The position numbers and the translations under genes were made by a program. The notes under the pieces were generated by a model, which saw nothing but the letters and a program-made list of their open reading frames with translations, was not told the origin of the DNA and searched no databases. From positions 1 through 64,000 of the forward strand of contig JAFUGG010000013.1 in the NCBI GenBank assembly GCA_017469525.1: a stretch of 64,000 bases of DNA, given 5' to 3'. Shown piece after piece: positions 1 through 7,594 of the stretch. This DNA is from Bacteroidaceae bacterium. Its GTDB lineage: Bacteria > Bacteroidota > Bacteroidia > Bacteroidales > Bacteroidaceae. Every line of letters starts with the position of its first letter. Within the stretch, counting starts at the first letter, position 1.

Positions 1-32
1 AAAATTTCTGTAACTTTGTCTTCGGTGAACAT
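1..32 (-). CDS. Possible transposase, N-terminal fragment cut by the left edge
   Basis: An ATG on the minus strand at 30-32 opens a frame reading MFTEDKVTEI that runs off the left edge. This resembles the start of Bacteroidales IS982-like transposases (MxTxDKITEIF), but ten residues cannot prove it. A Bacteroidetes-like -7 box (TACCTTTA, minus strand, 71-78) lies about 40 bp upstream, as expected for a gene leaving the window. The terminal inverted repeat, if this is an insertion sequence, should lie between about 80 and 200; I could not delimit it. It could equally be an unrelated gene. Confidence 0.35.
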   Translation of the reverse strand, partial: MFTEDKVTEI

Positions 33-408
33 AGCGATTATTGTTTGTACTACTTTGTAATTGAGCACTATAAAGGTACAACAATTTTCGCTAATCACCA
101 AATTTATAGACAATTATATTTCATCGAACTCACGTTAATTATAATATATAAAAGATATAGGCCGCTTTTTCCTCTCAAAAAAACGGTGTAATGTTTGTAG
201 TGTTGTAATGTTTTCGTGACTCTCATACAGAAAAAAAACTCCGAAGTTGCAAAAATCGCCCATTTCATCGAGAAATTTGACCCTTCGCCAAAAATCGTTG
301 AAGCTCTGCCTGATTGAAAACTTAATGAAAAATCCAGGCATTTTCTTTGTCCTTTGCCTGTTTTTTTGTAAATTTGCAGCATAATTTCAACTTCAAATAC
401 ATTAAAAT
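33..408. other. Non-coding leader region upstream of phosphoglucomutase
   Basis: About 375 AT-rich bases with no convincing gene. They hold the putative promoter of the leftward fragment (71-78), an 8-bp-period microsatellite around 186-214 (GTAATGTT / TGTAGTGT / TGTAATGTT), and the promoter of the phosphoglucomutase gene. Short open frames on the minus strand here have no coding character. Confidence 0.6.
346..376 (+). promoter_or_regulatory. Bacteroidetes-type promoter for pgm
   Basis: TTTG (346-349), 19 bp, TAAATTTG (369-376) matches the Bacteroides sigma-ABfr consensus TTTG-N19-21-TAnnTTTG. It lies 32 bp before the ATG at 409, so transcription should start near 382. Confidence 0.65.
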
Positions 409-2151
409 ATGGACATACAATTGATTAAAGATTGCGAAGCAAAGGCCCAGGCATGGCTCGATTCGCCTTATTATGATGCAGAAACCAAGGCGGAAATCCG
501 CGAAATGATGCAGAATGAGGACAAAACAGCCCTCATAGATGCTTTTTATCAGAGTTTGGAGTTCGGAACGGGCGGTCTGCGCGGCATTATGGGCGCTGGA
601 ACCAATCGCATGAACAAATACATCGTCGGCATGGCTACTCAGGGTTTTGCAAATTACATCAACAAGGCTTTCCCCGGACAGAAGGGACTGTCGGTCGTAG
701 TCGGTCACGACTGCCGCAACAATGGCCGTCTCTTCGCTGAGACCGTTGCCAACATCTTCTCTGCCAACGGAATCAAGGTCTATCTCTTCGAGAGCCTTCG
801 TCCCACGCCCGAGGTCAGCTTCGCCATCCGTCAGCTTGGCGCAAAGGCAGGCGTGAACGTGACGGCCAGCCACAACCCGAAGGAATACAACGGCTACAAG
901 GCTTATTGGGAGGATGGCGCACAAGTGCTCTCTCCACACGACACGGGCATCATCGACGAGGTGAACAAGGTACGTATCGAGGACGTGAAGTTCGAGGGCA
1001 ACCCCGACCTCATCGAAATCATCGGCGGTGAGATGGACTTCGACTACATGACTGCCGTCAAGGAAGCCATGATTGACCAGGACGTCATCCTTCGCCAGAA
1101 AGACCTCAACATCGTCTATAGTGCCATGCACGGCACGGGTCGCGTCATCGTGCCTTTGTGCCTGCGCAGCTGGGGCTTCCAGAACATCCACGTCGTGCCC
1201 GAACAGATGGTCATCGACGGCAACTTCCCGACGGTGGTCAGCCCCAATCCCGAGAATGCCGAGGCCATGACCCTTGGCATGAAGCTCGGCACGAAGCTCA
1301 ATGCCGACCTCGTTATTGCAAGCGACCCGGATGCCGACCGTCTCGCTATCGTCTGCCGCGACAACAAGGGCGAGTGGATTATCATCAACGGAAACCAGAC
1401 CTGCATGATGTTCTGCTACTACATCATCAAGAACAAGATTGCCCTCGGCCAGCTCAAGCCCACCGATTTCCTCGTCAAGACCATCGTCACGACCGAGGTC
1501 ATCACAAAGATGGCACAGAAGAACAACATCGAGCTGCGCGACTGCTACACGGGCTTCAAGTGGATTGCCCACGAGATTGCCATCAGCGAAGGCAAGCAGA
1601 AATACATCGGCGGCGGCGAGGAGAGCTTCGGCTTCCTGCCCTTCGACAAGGTGCGCGACAAGGACGCCCCGGCCTCTATCTGCCTCATTTGCGAGATTGC
1701 AGCTTGGGCTCGCGACAACGGCATGACGCTCTACGACCTCCTCATGCAAATCTACCTCGAATACGGCTTCAGCTACGAGCACACCATCAATGTGGTTAAG
1801 CCCGGCAAGAGCGGTGCCGACGAAATCAAGGCCATGATGGAAGACTTCCGCAACAATCCCATCACCGAGATTGCTGGCAGCAAAGTCGTTCTGGCAAAGG
1901 ACTTCAAGACCCTCAAGGCTCGTGACGGCGAAGGCAAGGAAACAGCTCTCGACATGCCAGCAACGAGCAACGTGCTGCAGTACTTCTGCGAAGACGGCAC
2001 GAAGGTCAGCGTCCGTCCCAGTGGCACCGAGCCCAAGATTAAGTTCTACCTCGAAATCAAGGATACGATGGGCTGCGCTAACTGCTATGCAGGCTGCGTA
2101 GAGAAGGCCCTGAAGAAAGTCGAGGAGATTAAGAAGTCGATGAGGCTCTAA
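409..2151 (+). CDS. pgm: Phospho-sugar mutase (phosphoglucomutase/phosphomannomutase)
   Basis: A cytoplasmic alpha-D-phosphohexomutase that interconverts hexose 1- and 6-phosphates (glucose and/or mannose), linking glycolysis to polysaccharide and nucleotide-sugar synthesis. The 580-aa length fits the PGM2-like Bacteroidetes subfamily. All four signature loops are visible: the phosphoserine loop TASHNP (Ser154), the metal-binding loop DPDADR (306-311), the sugar-binding loop GGGEES (from 401), and the C-terminal phosphate-binding loop RPSGTEPK (from 536). A promoter ends 32 bp upstream. nudC follows 22 bp after the stop, so the two may be cotranscribed. Which of glucose, mannose or ribose phosphate is preferred cannot be read from the sequence. 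Confidence 0.93.
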   Translation: MDIQLIKDCEAKAQAWLDSPYYDAETKAEIREMMQNEDKTALIDAFYQSLEFGTGGLRGIMGAGTNRMNKYIVGMATQGFANYINKAFPGQKGLSVVVGHDCRNNGRLFAETVANIFSANGIKVYLFESLRPTPEVSFAIRQLGAKAGVNVTASHNPKEYNGYKAYWEDGAQVLSPHDTGIIDEVNKVRIEDVKFEGNPDLIEIIGGEMDFDYMTAVKEAMIDQDVILRQKDLNIVYSAMHGTGRVIVPLCLRSWGFQNIHVVPEQMVIDGNFPTVVSPNPENAEAMTLGMKLGTKLNADLVIASDPDADRLAIVCRDNKGEWIIINGNQTCMMFCYYIIKNKIALGQLKPTDFLVKTIVTTEVITKMAQKNNIELRDCYTGFKWIAHEIAISEGKQKYIGGGEESFGFLPFDKVRDKDAPASICLICEIAAWARDNGMTLYDLLMQIYLEYGFSYEHTINVVKPGKSGADEIKAMMEDFRNNPITEIAGSKVVLAKDFKTLKARDGEGKETALDMPATSNVLQYFCEDGTKVSVRPSGTEPKIKFYLEIKDTMGCANCYAGCVEKALKKVEEIKKSMRL

Positions 2152-2183
2152 AGTGAAGAGTGAAGAGTGAAAAGTGAAGAATA
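2151..2183 (+). repeat. 7-bp microsatellite at the pgm/nudC junction
   Basis: Four tandem copies of GTGAAGA-like heptamers (GTGAAGA, GTGAAGA, GTGAAAA, GTGAAGA) from just after the pgm stop into the first nudC codons. It belongs to the class of short variant tandem repeats found at many gene junctions in this window. Confidence 0.7.
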
Positions 2184-2920
2184 AGAAATACTTCATTTAC
2201 TGTCAGGGGGACATTCTGCTCACGAAAGAGGGGACTGTCCCCTTTGGCGAATGTCCCATCGAGTTGAAACCTTGGGAAAAGGTAACGGAGTTGCAGGGCG
2301 GTCAGGTCGTCGTTGCCTCTCTTCCCCATCCCGTTTCGGATAGGGAAGACCTGCAAATGATGCCGCTCCGAAAGTCGTTCCACGTCCTTTCTGCCGAGGA
2401 TTACCAGCTGGCAGGAAAGTGCGCCGAGTTGGTCTATTTCCATCAGAACTCGAAGTTCTGCGGCGTTTGCGGTGGCGAGATGCGTTGGCAGACGGAAATC
2501 AGCAAGCAATGCAAGGAGTGCGGCAAGGAACTTTGGCCAAGCCTGGCAACCGCCATTATCGTACGCATCACTCGTGGCGATGAGATACTCATGGTTCATG
2601 CCCACACCTTCCGCGACCGTCATTACGGCCTCGTGGCAGGTTTTGTCGAGACAGGCGAGACGCTGGAGGAATGCGTGGAGCGCGAAGTTTGGGAAGAAAC
2701 GCACCTCCGCATCACCAACATCCGCTACTTCGCCTCGCAGCCATGGCCCTATCCCAGCGGCCTCATGGTAGGCTTCACGGCCGACTACCTCTCTGGCGAA
2801 ATCGAGTTGCAGAAGTCGGAACTCAGCGACGGCGGCTGGTACAAACGGGACAATCTTCCCTACCTGCCCGACCCTTCATCCATTGCCTATAGGCTCATCA
2901 TTGACTGGGCGAGAACATAA
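2174..2920 (+). CDS. nudC: NAD+ diphosphatase / NADH pyrophosphatase (NudC)
   Basis: A Nudix hydrolase that cleaves NAD(H) to NMN(H) and AMP; family members also remove NAD caps from RNA. At 248 aa it has the expected order: an N-terminal domain, a four-cysteine zinc ribbon (CGVCGG then CKECGK), the Nudix box from Gly156 (GFVETGETLEE, then REVWEE), and the NudC signature SQPWPYP after it. The start is a GTG at 2174, just after an in-frame TGA at 2168. This GTG is itself one unit of a 7-bp microsatellite (GTGAAGA, 2153-2180) that fills the gap after pgm, so copy-number slippage there would change the leader or the start. Confidence 0.92.
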   Translation: MKNKKYFIYCQGDILLTKEGTVPFGECPIELKPWEKVTELQGGQVVVASLPHPVSDREDLQMMPLRKSFHVLSAEDYQLAGKCAELVYFHQNSKFCGVCGGEMRWQTEISKQCKECGKELWPSLATAIIVRITRGDEILMVHAHTFRDRHYGLVAGFVETGETLEECVEREVWEETHLRITNIRYFASQPWPYPSGLMVGFTADYLSGEIELQKSELSDGGWYKRDNLPYLPDPSSIAYRLIIDWART

Positions 2921-2944
2921 TTCACACTTCATAATTCATAATTG
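2921..2944. repeat. 7-bp microsatellite after nudC
   Basis: Variant heptamers AATTCAC / ACTTCAT / AATTCAT / AATTG directly after the nudC stop. The same heptamer family, in reverse complement (AATTATG), occurs at 59731-59762. Confidence 0.6.
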
Positions 2945-2967
2945 TTTGTGATTTATCGTCCTAAAAA

Positions 2968-2999
2968 TTTGCAGCATTCAAAAAATAGTCGTACCTTTG
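2968..2999 (+). promoter_or_regulatory. Consensus promoter for the L31 gene
   Basis: TTTG (2968-2971), 20 bp, TACCTTTG (2992-2999): a full match to the Bacteroidetes housekeeping promoter. It lies 84 bp before the chosen L31 start, leaving a leader of about 78 nt. Confidence 0.8.
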
Positions 3000-3082
3000 C
3001 ACCCGCTAAAAAATATTAACCCGCCCCTTATCTACTTCCAATGAAGGAAACTCGGGGGCACAAAGAAAAGGAGAAACAAGAA

Positions 3083-3334
3083 ATGAAAAAAGGACTTCAT
3101 CCCGAAAACTACCGTCCTGTAGTATTCAAAGACATGAGCAACGGCGACTGCTTCCTGAGCCGCTCGACTGCCAAGACAACTGAAACTATCGAGTTCGAAG
3201 GCGAGACTTATCCCCTCTTCAAGCTTGAAATCTCGAACACCTCTCACCCCTTCTATACGGGTAAGAGCAAGCTCGTCGATACAGCTGGTCGCGTAGATAA
3301 GTTCATGAGCCGTTACGCTCGCATGAAGAAATAA
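3083..3334 (+). CDS. rpmE2: 50S ribosomal protein L31, type B
   Basis: Large-subunit ribosomal protein of 83 aa that contributes to an inter-subunit bridge. It starts [15 protein letters not shown] and has no CxxC zinc motif, which marks the zinc-independent type B. The frame is open upstream to an ATG at 3041, but the family starts at the MKKGLHP motif, so I chose ATG 3083, preceded by AAGGAG at 3068-3073. In genomes that carry both types, type B is often induced by zinc limitation; no Zur-like operator is evident here, and Bacteroidetes commonly carry only this form. A GC-rich mini-palindrome follows the stop. Confidence 0.95.
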   Translation: MKKGLHPENYRPVVFKDMSNGDCFLSRSTAKTTETIEFEGETYPLFKLEISNTSHPFYTGKSKLVDTAGRVDKFMSRYARMKK

Positions 3335-3362
3335 AGACCCCCCAGCCCCCTTAAGGGGGAGC
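3335..3362. repeat. GC-rich mini-palindrome, intergenic copy
   Basis: An A-GACCCCCC-AGCCCCC-TTAA-GGGGGAG unit between L31 and the nuclease. It is a member of the dispersed palindrome family that also occurs inside nine coding sequences of this window. It can fold as a C5/G5 stem with a TTAA loop and may act as a weak terminator. Confidence 0.75.
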
Positions 3363-3370
3363 AACGGTCG

Positions 3371-4372
3371 ATGAATAAAACATTAAAATATAAGAGATGC
3401 AGATACATCATGTTGTCTGCATCTCTTTTTGTTTTACTTCTGCTTGCAGGTTGTGGTGACGACGGTACCGGCTCGCCCGACTCGTCCGGTGTCAATGCGA
3501 ATGCCAATAAGACACTCTCGTTGCCTCTCTATACTGAAACGACGACCCCTAAAGACGTCAAGAACCAGGCTCCGCATAGCTTGGAGATTCCATCCCTCTC
3601 GACAGGGACTGCTAATTCCTTCATCGTCCACACACTGCCCGACGGAAGGCTCAACTATTGCATCGGCTACAACACGACGCTCAAGGCCAATTGCTGGACA
3701 GCGTTCAAGTGGTATGCTGGCTTCTCGTCGAACAATAAGTCTTGGAACCGCAACCGTTGGCGTCAAGGCGAGTACTTCAACGGCTATGGTGGCTCGGGCG
3801 ACCCCTTCCAGCCAGACCCTTTGCTTCCGGCCGACGTGCGTCTCACCTCGTCGGATTACGACGATTGGGGCTACCAGCGTGGACACATGCTTGGCAGTGC
3901 CGACCGCCTCAACTCGAAGGAGGCCAACGGTCAGACCTTCTACCTAAGCAACATCATGCCGCAGATGAAGGACTTCAACGAGCACGGCATCTGGTGGGAG
4001 CTGGAGAGCTTCCTTCGCAGCACTTACGACCAGTCCACCTTCCGCGACACCCTCTATGTGGTGAAGGGCGGAACCATATCCGAAGGCAACTACACAAGGA
4101 GGGGAAGCAACAACCAGCTCGTCTGTCCCAAGTACTTCTACATGGCCATACTTGCCTACGCCAAGAAGTATGCCAAGACAAACGGCGGATACTACGCCAT
4201 CGCCTTTTGGATGGAACATAAAGCGAATTGGGACGCAGTCAGTTCAAACTACGCCATCACCATTGACGAACTGGAGCGACGCACCGGCATCGACTTCTTC
4301 TGCAACCTGCCCGACGATATTGAGAACGCCGTGGAGAAGAGTTTCTACCTTTCCGACTGGAAGCTGAAGTAA
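3371..4372 (+). CDS. DNA/RNA non-specific endonuclease, lipoprotein
   Basis: A secreted, probably outer-membrane-anchored nuclease of the NUC1/EndoG (beta-beta-alpha metal) family, which degrades DNA and RNA outside the cytoplasm, likely for nutrient recovery. The 333-aa protein starts with a lipoprotein signal whose lipobox LAGC ends near residue 26, followed by GDDGTG and a low-complexity linker. The active-site motif QRGHMLGSADR has its general-base His at residue 172, and the metal-ligand Asn is Asn194 in SNIMPQ. The usual DRGH is QRGH here, a common variant. GC-rich mini-palindromes lie on both sides of the gene. A role in DNA uptake cannot be excluded. Confidence 0.85.
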   Translation: MNKTLKYKRCRYIMLSASLFVLLLLAGCGDDGTGSPDSSGVNANANKTLSLPLYTETTTPKDVKNQAPHSLEIPSLSTGTANSFIVHTLPDGRLNYCIGYNTTLKANCWTAFKWYAGFSSNNKSWNRNRWRQGEYFNGYGGSGDPFQPDPLLPADVRLTSSDYDDWGYQRGHMLGSADRLNSKEANGQTFYLSNIMPQMKDFNEHGIWWELESFLRSTYDQSTFRDTLYVVKGGTISEGNYTRRGSNNQLVCPKYFYMAILAYAKKYAKTNGGYYAIAFWMEHKANWDAVSSNYAITIDELERRTGIDFFCNLPDDIENAVEKSFYLSDWKLK

Positions 4373-4403
4373 AGACCCCCTAACCCCCTTTAGGGGGAAT
4401 TGA
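4373..4403. repeat. GC-rich mini-palindrome, intergenic copy
   Basis: An A-GACCCCCT-AACCCCC-TTTAG-GGGGAATTG unit directly after the nuclease stop, close to the copy after L31 and to the copy inside the next gene (4480-4522). Confidence 0.75.
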
Positions 4404-4421
4404 AATGAATAAAAGTCAACG

Positions 4422-5036
4422 ATGAGATACCAACTGATAGCAGTAATATTGTTCCTTGTTCCTTTTCTTCCCCTAAGGGCGGATGAAGGGGCTGTTACTC
4501 CCCCTAAAGGGGGACGGGGGGTCTGTATCCGCGACATCTATGCCGCTGCTCCCGATAGCATTTTCCCCTTGTTGACCAAGAACAACCGCCTCGACCAGAT
4601 TGATTTTCGCGAAAACAACATGAAGGCAGACGTGAAGAATAAGTTCGATGCCCATGCGGAATTGCTCGTCCTCACCGACCGCTACCTCAGGCTACAGCTC
4701 TCCAAGCATTGCCTTGTCGAGATGCGACTGCTCAGCGACAGCACTATTTGCATGGTGCAGACCTATAATGCTCCAGCTCCCGACAGCCGCATCCGCTTCT
4801 TCAATGCCGCTTGGCAAGAGCAGCCTTCCGTCATAGAGCAACCTTCCGTCAGTGACTTCCTCAGCGACGATATCGACACAGACACCCGCCTCGCCCTCGA
4901 AGCCCTGCCCCTCATCAAAGCCTCCCTTTCAGAAGAAGACAACACCATCACCTTCGAACTGCAAACCTCCGAACTGACCAAAGAACAACGGAAGCAAGTT
5001 GAAGGCAAGATACACGAGATAACAAAGGAATTGTAA
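4422..5036 (+). CDS. DUF3256 family secreted protein
   Basis: A 204-aa protein of the Bacteroidetes-specific DUF3256 family, whose function is unknown. It has a hydrophobic N-terminal signal (residues 2-20) and the family-type opening RDIYAAAPDSIFPLL, followed by an alternating beta-rich region. Seen in the sequence: a GC-rich mini-palindrome (4480-4522) lies in frame right after the signal peptide and encodes EGAVTPPKGGRGV, so the mature N-terminus is partly repeat-derived. I infer export to the periplasm or outer membrane. The convergent neighbour is separated by a hairpin terminator at 5107-5140. Confidence 0.75.
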   Translation: MRYQLIAVILFLVPFLPLRADEGAVTPPKGGRGVCIRDIYAAAPDSIFPLLTKNNRLDQIDFRENNMKADVKNKFDAHAELLVLTDRYLRLQLSKHCLVEMRLLSDSTICMVQTYNAPAPDSRIRFFNAAWQEQPSVIEQPSVSDFLSDDIDTDTRLALEALPLIKASLSEEDNTITFELQTSELTKEQRKQVEGKIHEITKEL

Positions 5037-5106
5037 GCCAAACCTACCTCCTGGCAAATGCTATTGTTGTCACACCAGAAAACTATCTACAATATCTGTA
5101 AAACAA

Positions 5107-5140
5107 GAAAAAGGTGTGCCGTTTGATTCGGCACACCTCG
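5107..5140 (-). terminator. Hairpin terminator between convergent genes
   Basis: Arms AGGTGTGCCG (5112-5121) and CGGCACACCT (5129-5138) form a 10-bp perfect stem with a 7-nt loop. The A-run at 5107-5112 gives a T-run on the minus strand, so it mainly serves the leftward operon that ends at 5171. Confidence 0.8.
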
Positions 5141-5170
5141 TAAAACGTTGTTTGTCAAAAGGGACTCTGC

Positions 5171-5854
5171 TTAGAAATTCACGATTGCATTGCCGTCATA
5201 TTCTCCTGTGCTGACATTGATTATTTGTGCTTGAAGATAATCATCTGTGATGCTTATATTGATGTAATAACCCGTTGCAGAGAAGTTGTTGCCTTTTACA
5301 GCAGTCTTCTGATTAAAGGTTTCGCTCTTTGAGGTCTGCTGTTCTGCATATAGCTTTTCCAGATATTCTTTTGCCACTACCTTATGTCCTTTCTTATTCA
5401 GTAGGTCTATAACCTCGCCTTTTATCTTGGCTTTGTCAACATCTTCGGAAGTGATAACAATCTTGTTGATAGCAAATTTGCTATCTTCTTCCACTTCTGC
5501 CAGTGCCTTAGTGAGAGCCATAGAAAGGGCAAGTGTGGTTGCATCGGGAAGTTCAACAATGGTATAGTTGTAATAGTTTGCTGCCATACCATCACTTGTA
5601 AAATATACTTCTCCCTTTGCCAAGTTGCGAACATCAACAGATTTGCCAGCGAATTTTGTTTTTGCCTCGCGTAAAGCTCCGTTATATGCAGTCTGAACAG
5701 AATTATAGCCATTAGCAGTAGCGGCATTCTGAACAAGTACTTTCTCATTCTGTCGTGGTTTCTTTTGCGCCAGAGTTAAATTCTCTTGTGCAAATGAACC
5801 AATACACAACAATGTTGCCATACTTAGGCATAAAAATCCCTTAAGACTTTCCAT
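5171..5854 (-). CDS. Secreted protein of unknown function, paralog of its neighbour
   Basis: I do not recognise a named family. The 227-aa protein has a signal peptide (residues 1-22, ending SFAQ) and a mixed alpha/beta middle. Its C-terminus, SATGYYINISITDDY then QIINVSTGEYDGNAIVNF, closely parallels that of the gene just upstream (SAVGYYVNIRMTEKG, QIVNVSTGEYEGNASINY). The shared YLEKLYAEQQ/FMQRLYEEQK segment and a NKxG(H/Y)KVVAKE segment extend the match, so the two are tandem paralogs 11 bp apart in one operon. The conserved last 70 residues suggest a folded domain; the N-terminal halves have diverged. It is probably periplasmic. Confidence 0.7.
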   Translation of the reverse strand: MESLKGFLCLSMATLLCIGSFAQENLTLAQKKPRQNEKVLVQNAATANGYNSVQTAYNGALREAKTKFAGKSVDVRNLAKGEVYFTSDGMAANYYNYTIVELPDATTLALSMALTKALAEVEEDSKFAINKIVITSEDVDKAKIKGEVIDLLNKKGHKVVAKEYLEKLYAEQQTSKSETFNQKTAVKGNNFSATGYYINISITDDYLQAQIINVSTGEYDGNAIVNF

Positions 5855-5865
5855 AAATTAGTAAA

Positions 5866-6672
5866 TTAATAGTTAATACTTGCATTCCCTTCATATTCTC
5901 CAGTAGACACATTGACGATTTGCATTCTCAAGCCTTTTTCTGTCATTCGGATATTAACGTAGTAGCCAACTGCTGAAAAATTATTTTCCTGCACCGTTGT
6001 CTCTTCATTATAAACGCCAGTTTGTTGCTGTTTCTGCTCTTCATATAGACGTTGCATGAATTCTTTTGCTACCACCTTGTATCCTTTGTCAAGAAGCAAT
6101 TCTATCAAATAATCCTTATAATTATTTTCGTTGATTCCACTTATTACTTCAATTTGATCTATAGATACTCTTGAATCCTGGGGGACATTTTTCATAGCTT
6201 TTTCTATTAGCTTGGAAAGGTACTCTTTGTCTGTAGGATCAAATACTACAACGTTTGCAGAATAATTACAGTACCACTTGCACTCTCCTTTAATAGGACC
6301 ATCACCGCCTACATAATCATACCGCAATGAACTCTTATAGTTTCTTAAAGAAAAATTGGGATACTTCCCTCCATATAGTTTCTTAGCTTTCTCCAAAAGA
6401 GATTCTATAAGTTCTGAATCTGAGCGGTCACGTACATTATTCACTTGTTTCTCTTCTTCAGTATAAATTCCCCTACGATTCTTGGAAAAAACAATGTAGA
6501 CGTTTCCCAAATATATCTCATCCGTGACTTCCCCTATAATTTTTTCTGCTGGAAGGGGAGGTTGCTTAAACTCTTTTAGTGGGTCTTCTGGTTCTTGAGG
6601 TTGAGCATACGCTAAAGAAGTTGATAGCACCGCCATCAGTGCAATCAACAAATAACTCTTTGTGGTGTTCAT
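5866..6672 (-). CDS. Secreted protein of unknown function, longer paralog
   Basis: A 268-aa protein with a signal peptide (MNTTKSYLLIALMAVLST, cleaved near AYAQ). I chose ATG 6672 because it opens the signal peptide; an ATG at 6723 would add 17 non-hydrophobic residues and overlap the gene upstream. The C-terminal 80 residues match the downstream paralog, including FSAVGYYVNIRMTE and NVSTGEYEGNASINY. The middle contains several Tyr/Trp residues (YNYSAN, ECKWYCNYS). No catalytic motif stands out. Base composition here (5171-6944) is more AT-rich than in the neighbouring housekeeping genes, which hints at accessory origin. Confidence 0.7.
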   Translation of the reverse strand: MNTTKSYLLIALMAVLSTSLAYAQPQEPEDPLKEFKQPPLPAEKIIGEVTDEIYLGNVYIVFSKNRRGIYTEEEKQVNNVRDRSDSELIESLLEKAKKLYGGKYPNFSLRNYKSSLRYDYVGGDGPIKGECKWYCNYSANVVVFDPTDKEYLSKLIEKAMKNVPQDSRVSIDQIEVISGINENNYKDYLIELLLDKGYKVVAKEFMQRLYEEQKQQQTGVYNEETTVQENNFSAVGYYVNIRMTEKGLRMQIVNVSTGEYEGNASINY

Positions 6673-6710
6673 ATTCTTGAGTTTATTATTGAACTCAGTG
6701 TTTCCTACTA

Positions 6711-6944
6711 TTATTCTGGCCATTTAATTCTCTGTACGATGTCGGTTTGCCCTGTTGAATCTGGTTTTACAGTTCTGTTATCATCCTCAAGAAGTTGATA
6801 GTGAACGTGGCTACCATATCTATCCTCGTCTTGCCTTGTACTAGATGGAATGTCGGAATTAATCCAATCATTGATATTTTTAGTGGCTTCTGTTGGGGTA
6901 ACATCAGAATCCTGAATGTGGCGATGTTTATTACTCATTATCAC
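6711..6944 (-). CDS. Small acidic hypothetical protein
   Basis: A 77-aa protein with no signal peptide, many Asp/Asn/Ser residues and no family I can name. It starts MIMSNKH; the second Met (6938) is an equally possible start. It ends 38 bp before the secreted paralog pair and runs in the same direction, so the three probably form one unit. Its frame stays open over 78 codons in AT-rich DNA, which is modest evidence of coding. It could be spurious. Confidence 0.45.
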   Translation of the reverse strand: MIMSNKHRHIQDSDVTPTEATKNINDWINSDIPSSTRQDEDRYGSHVHYQLLEDDNRTVKPDSTGQTDIVQRIKWPE

Positions 6945-7035
6945 TTATTGCCTGTTATATTCCATCGGCCCATCGGTTTTAAGTTATAGAAAACTGGTAG
7001 TTATACTTGTTGTCAGCAAAATGGTACGGACACAA

Positions 7036-7286
7036 AAATGGCGTGGCCACTCTTATGCACTTACCTGAGGGGCAGACCTCGGATTGGAACCCCTGTCTAA
7101 CATATAAGAATGCTCCACGCCAACATGGCGTGTGCATAGCTACATCGTTAGACGAGGGGACCGCTTCCTTAAGCTTTCCCTCTGCTTCTTATATCGAACT
7201 ATTCCAAAAGAGATTTCCGAGGTCTTTTCGGTAAGTGCGAAATAATAAGCTAATGCATCTGCGGTTCGGGATTTCTCCCCGAATCC
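7036..7286 (-). ncRNA. ssrS: Structured rod-like RNA, candidate 6S RNA
   Basis: No protein gene fits here, but the minus strand carries a perfect promoter (7291-7322) and a nested set of complementary segments. Pairs in + coordinates: 7057-7065 with 7230-7238 (9 bp), 7075-7082 with 7217-7224 (8 bp), 7095-7101 with 7147-7153 (7 bp, extended by a CCCC/GGGG run), and an apical hairpin 7116-7121 with 7127-7132. Together they form a long rod with a large asymmetric internal loop, the shape of 6S RNA, which binds RNA polymerase in stationary phase. A short 5' hairpin (TTCGGG...CCCGAA) precedes it, and a run of Ts at 7034-7039 (minus strand) marks a likely 3' end. It does not show tmRNA or RNase P signatures. 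The class is inferred from shape only. Confidence 0.55.
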
Positions 7287-7290
7287 GTTG

Positions 7291-7322
7291 CAAAGATAAG
7301 TAAAATATGATTATGTCACAAA
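7291..7322 (-). promoter_or_regulatory. Consensus promoter for the structured RNA
   Basis: On the minus strand: TTTG (7319-7322), 20 bp, TATCTTTG (7291-7298). It is a full consensus match with no open reading frame downstream, so it drives a non-coding transcript starting near 7285. Confidence 0.8.
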
Positions 7323-7413
7323 CTTTTAAAGAAAAAATGTACGAAAGTTCATGTTTTCTCTTTGTTCGAGCATAATTCGTACAATTTGCATTTAAAAGAA
7401 TGTCTTATTCCTG

Positions 7414-7594
7414 GTAACTATTCAGCGAATAGCTTCAGCATATAACCGATGAAGTGAAAAGAAACGAATTGGAATAATTAGAATAAATCTTAATACGCGA
7501 AAAAGAATAAACCTTTTCGCAAGTTTATTATTACCATTATTTTAATTCGTTTCCTAATAATAAGATACCTGTTGCCCAATCGCTGAATAGTTAC
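7414..7594. repeat. 181-bp nested inverted-repeat element
   Basis: Ends are a perfect 15-bp inverted repeat (GTAACTATTCAGCGA at 7414-7428, its complement at 7580-7594). Inside, GAAACGAATT (7461-7470) pairs with 7544-7553, extendable to 18 bp with G-U pairs, and GCGAAAA (7497-7503) pairs with 7514-7520. The right end runs into the EamA stop codon (TAG at 7594-7596). It looks like a MITE or a long transcribed hairpin. There are no coding frames of note. Confidence 0.6.

Noticed and set aside
322..2196. 624-codon open frame opposite the phosphoglucomutase gene
   Set aside because: It is the antisense shadow of a gene with strong family motifs; its translation has no domain and starts within the nudC leader.
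7007..7234. 75-codon plus-strand frame over the structured RNA
   Set aside because: It lies opposite a promoter-driven hairpin RNA and its codons run through the stems.
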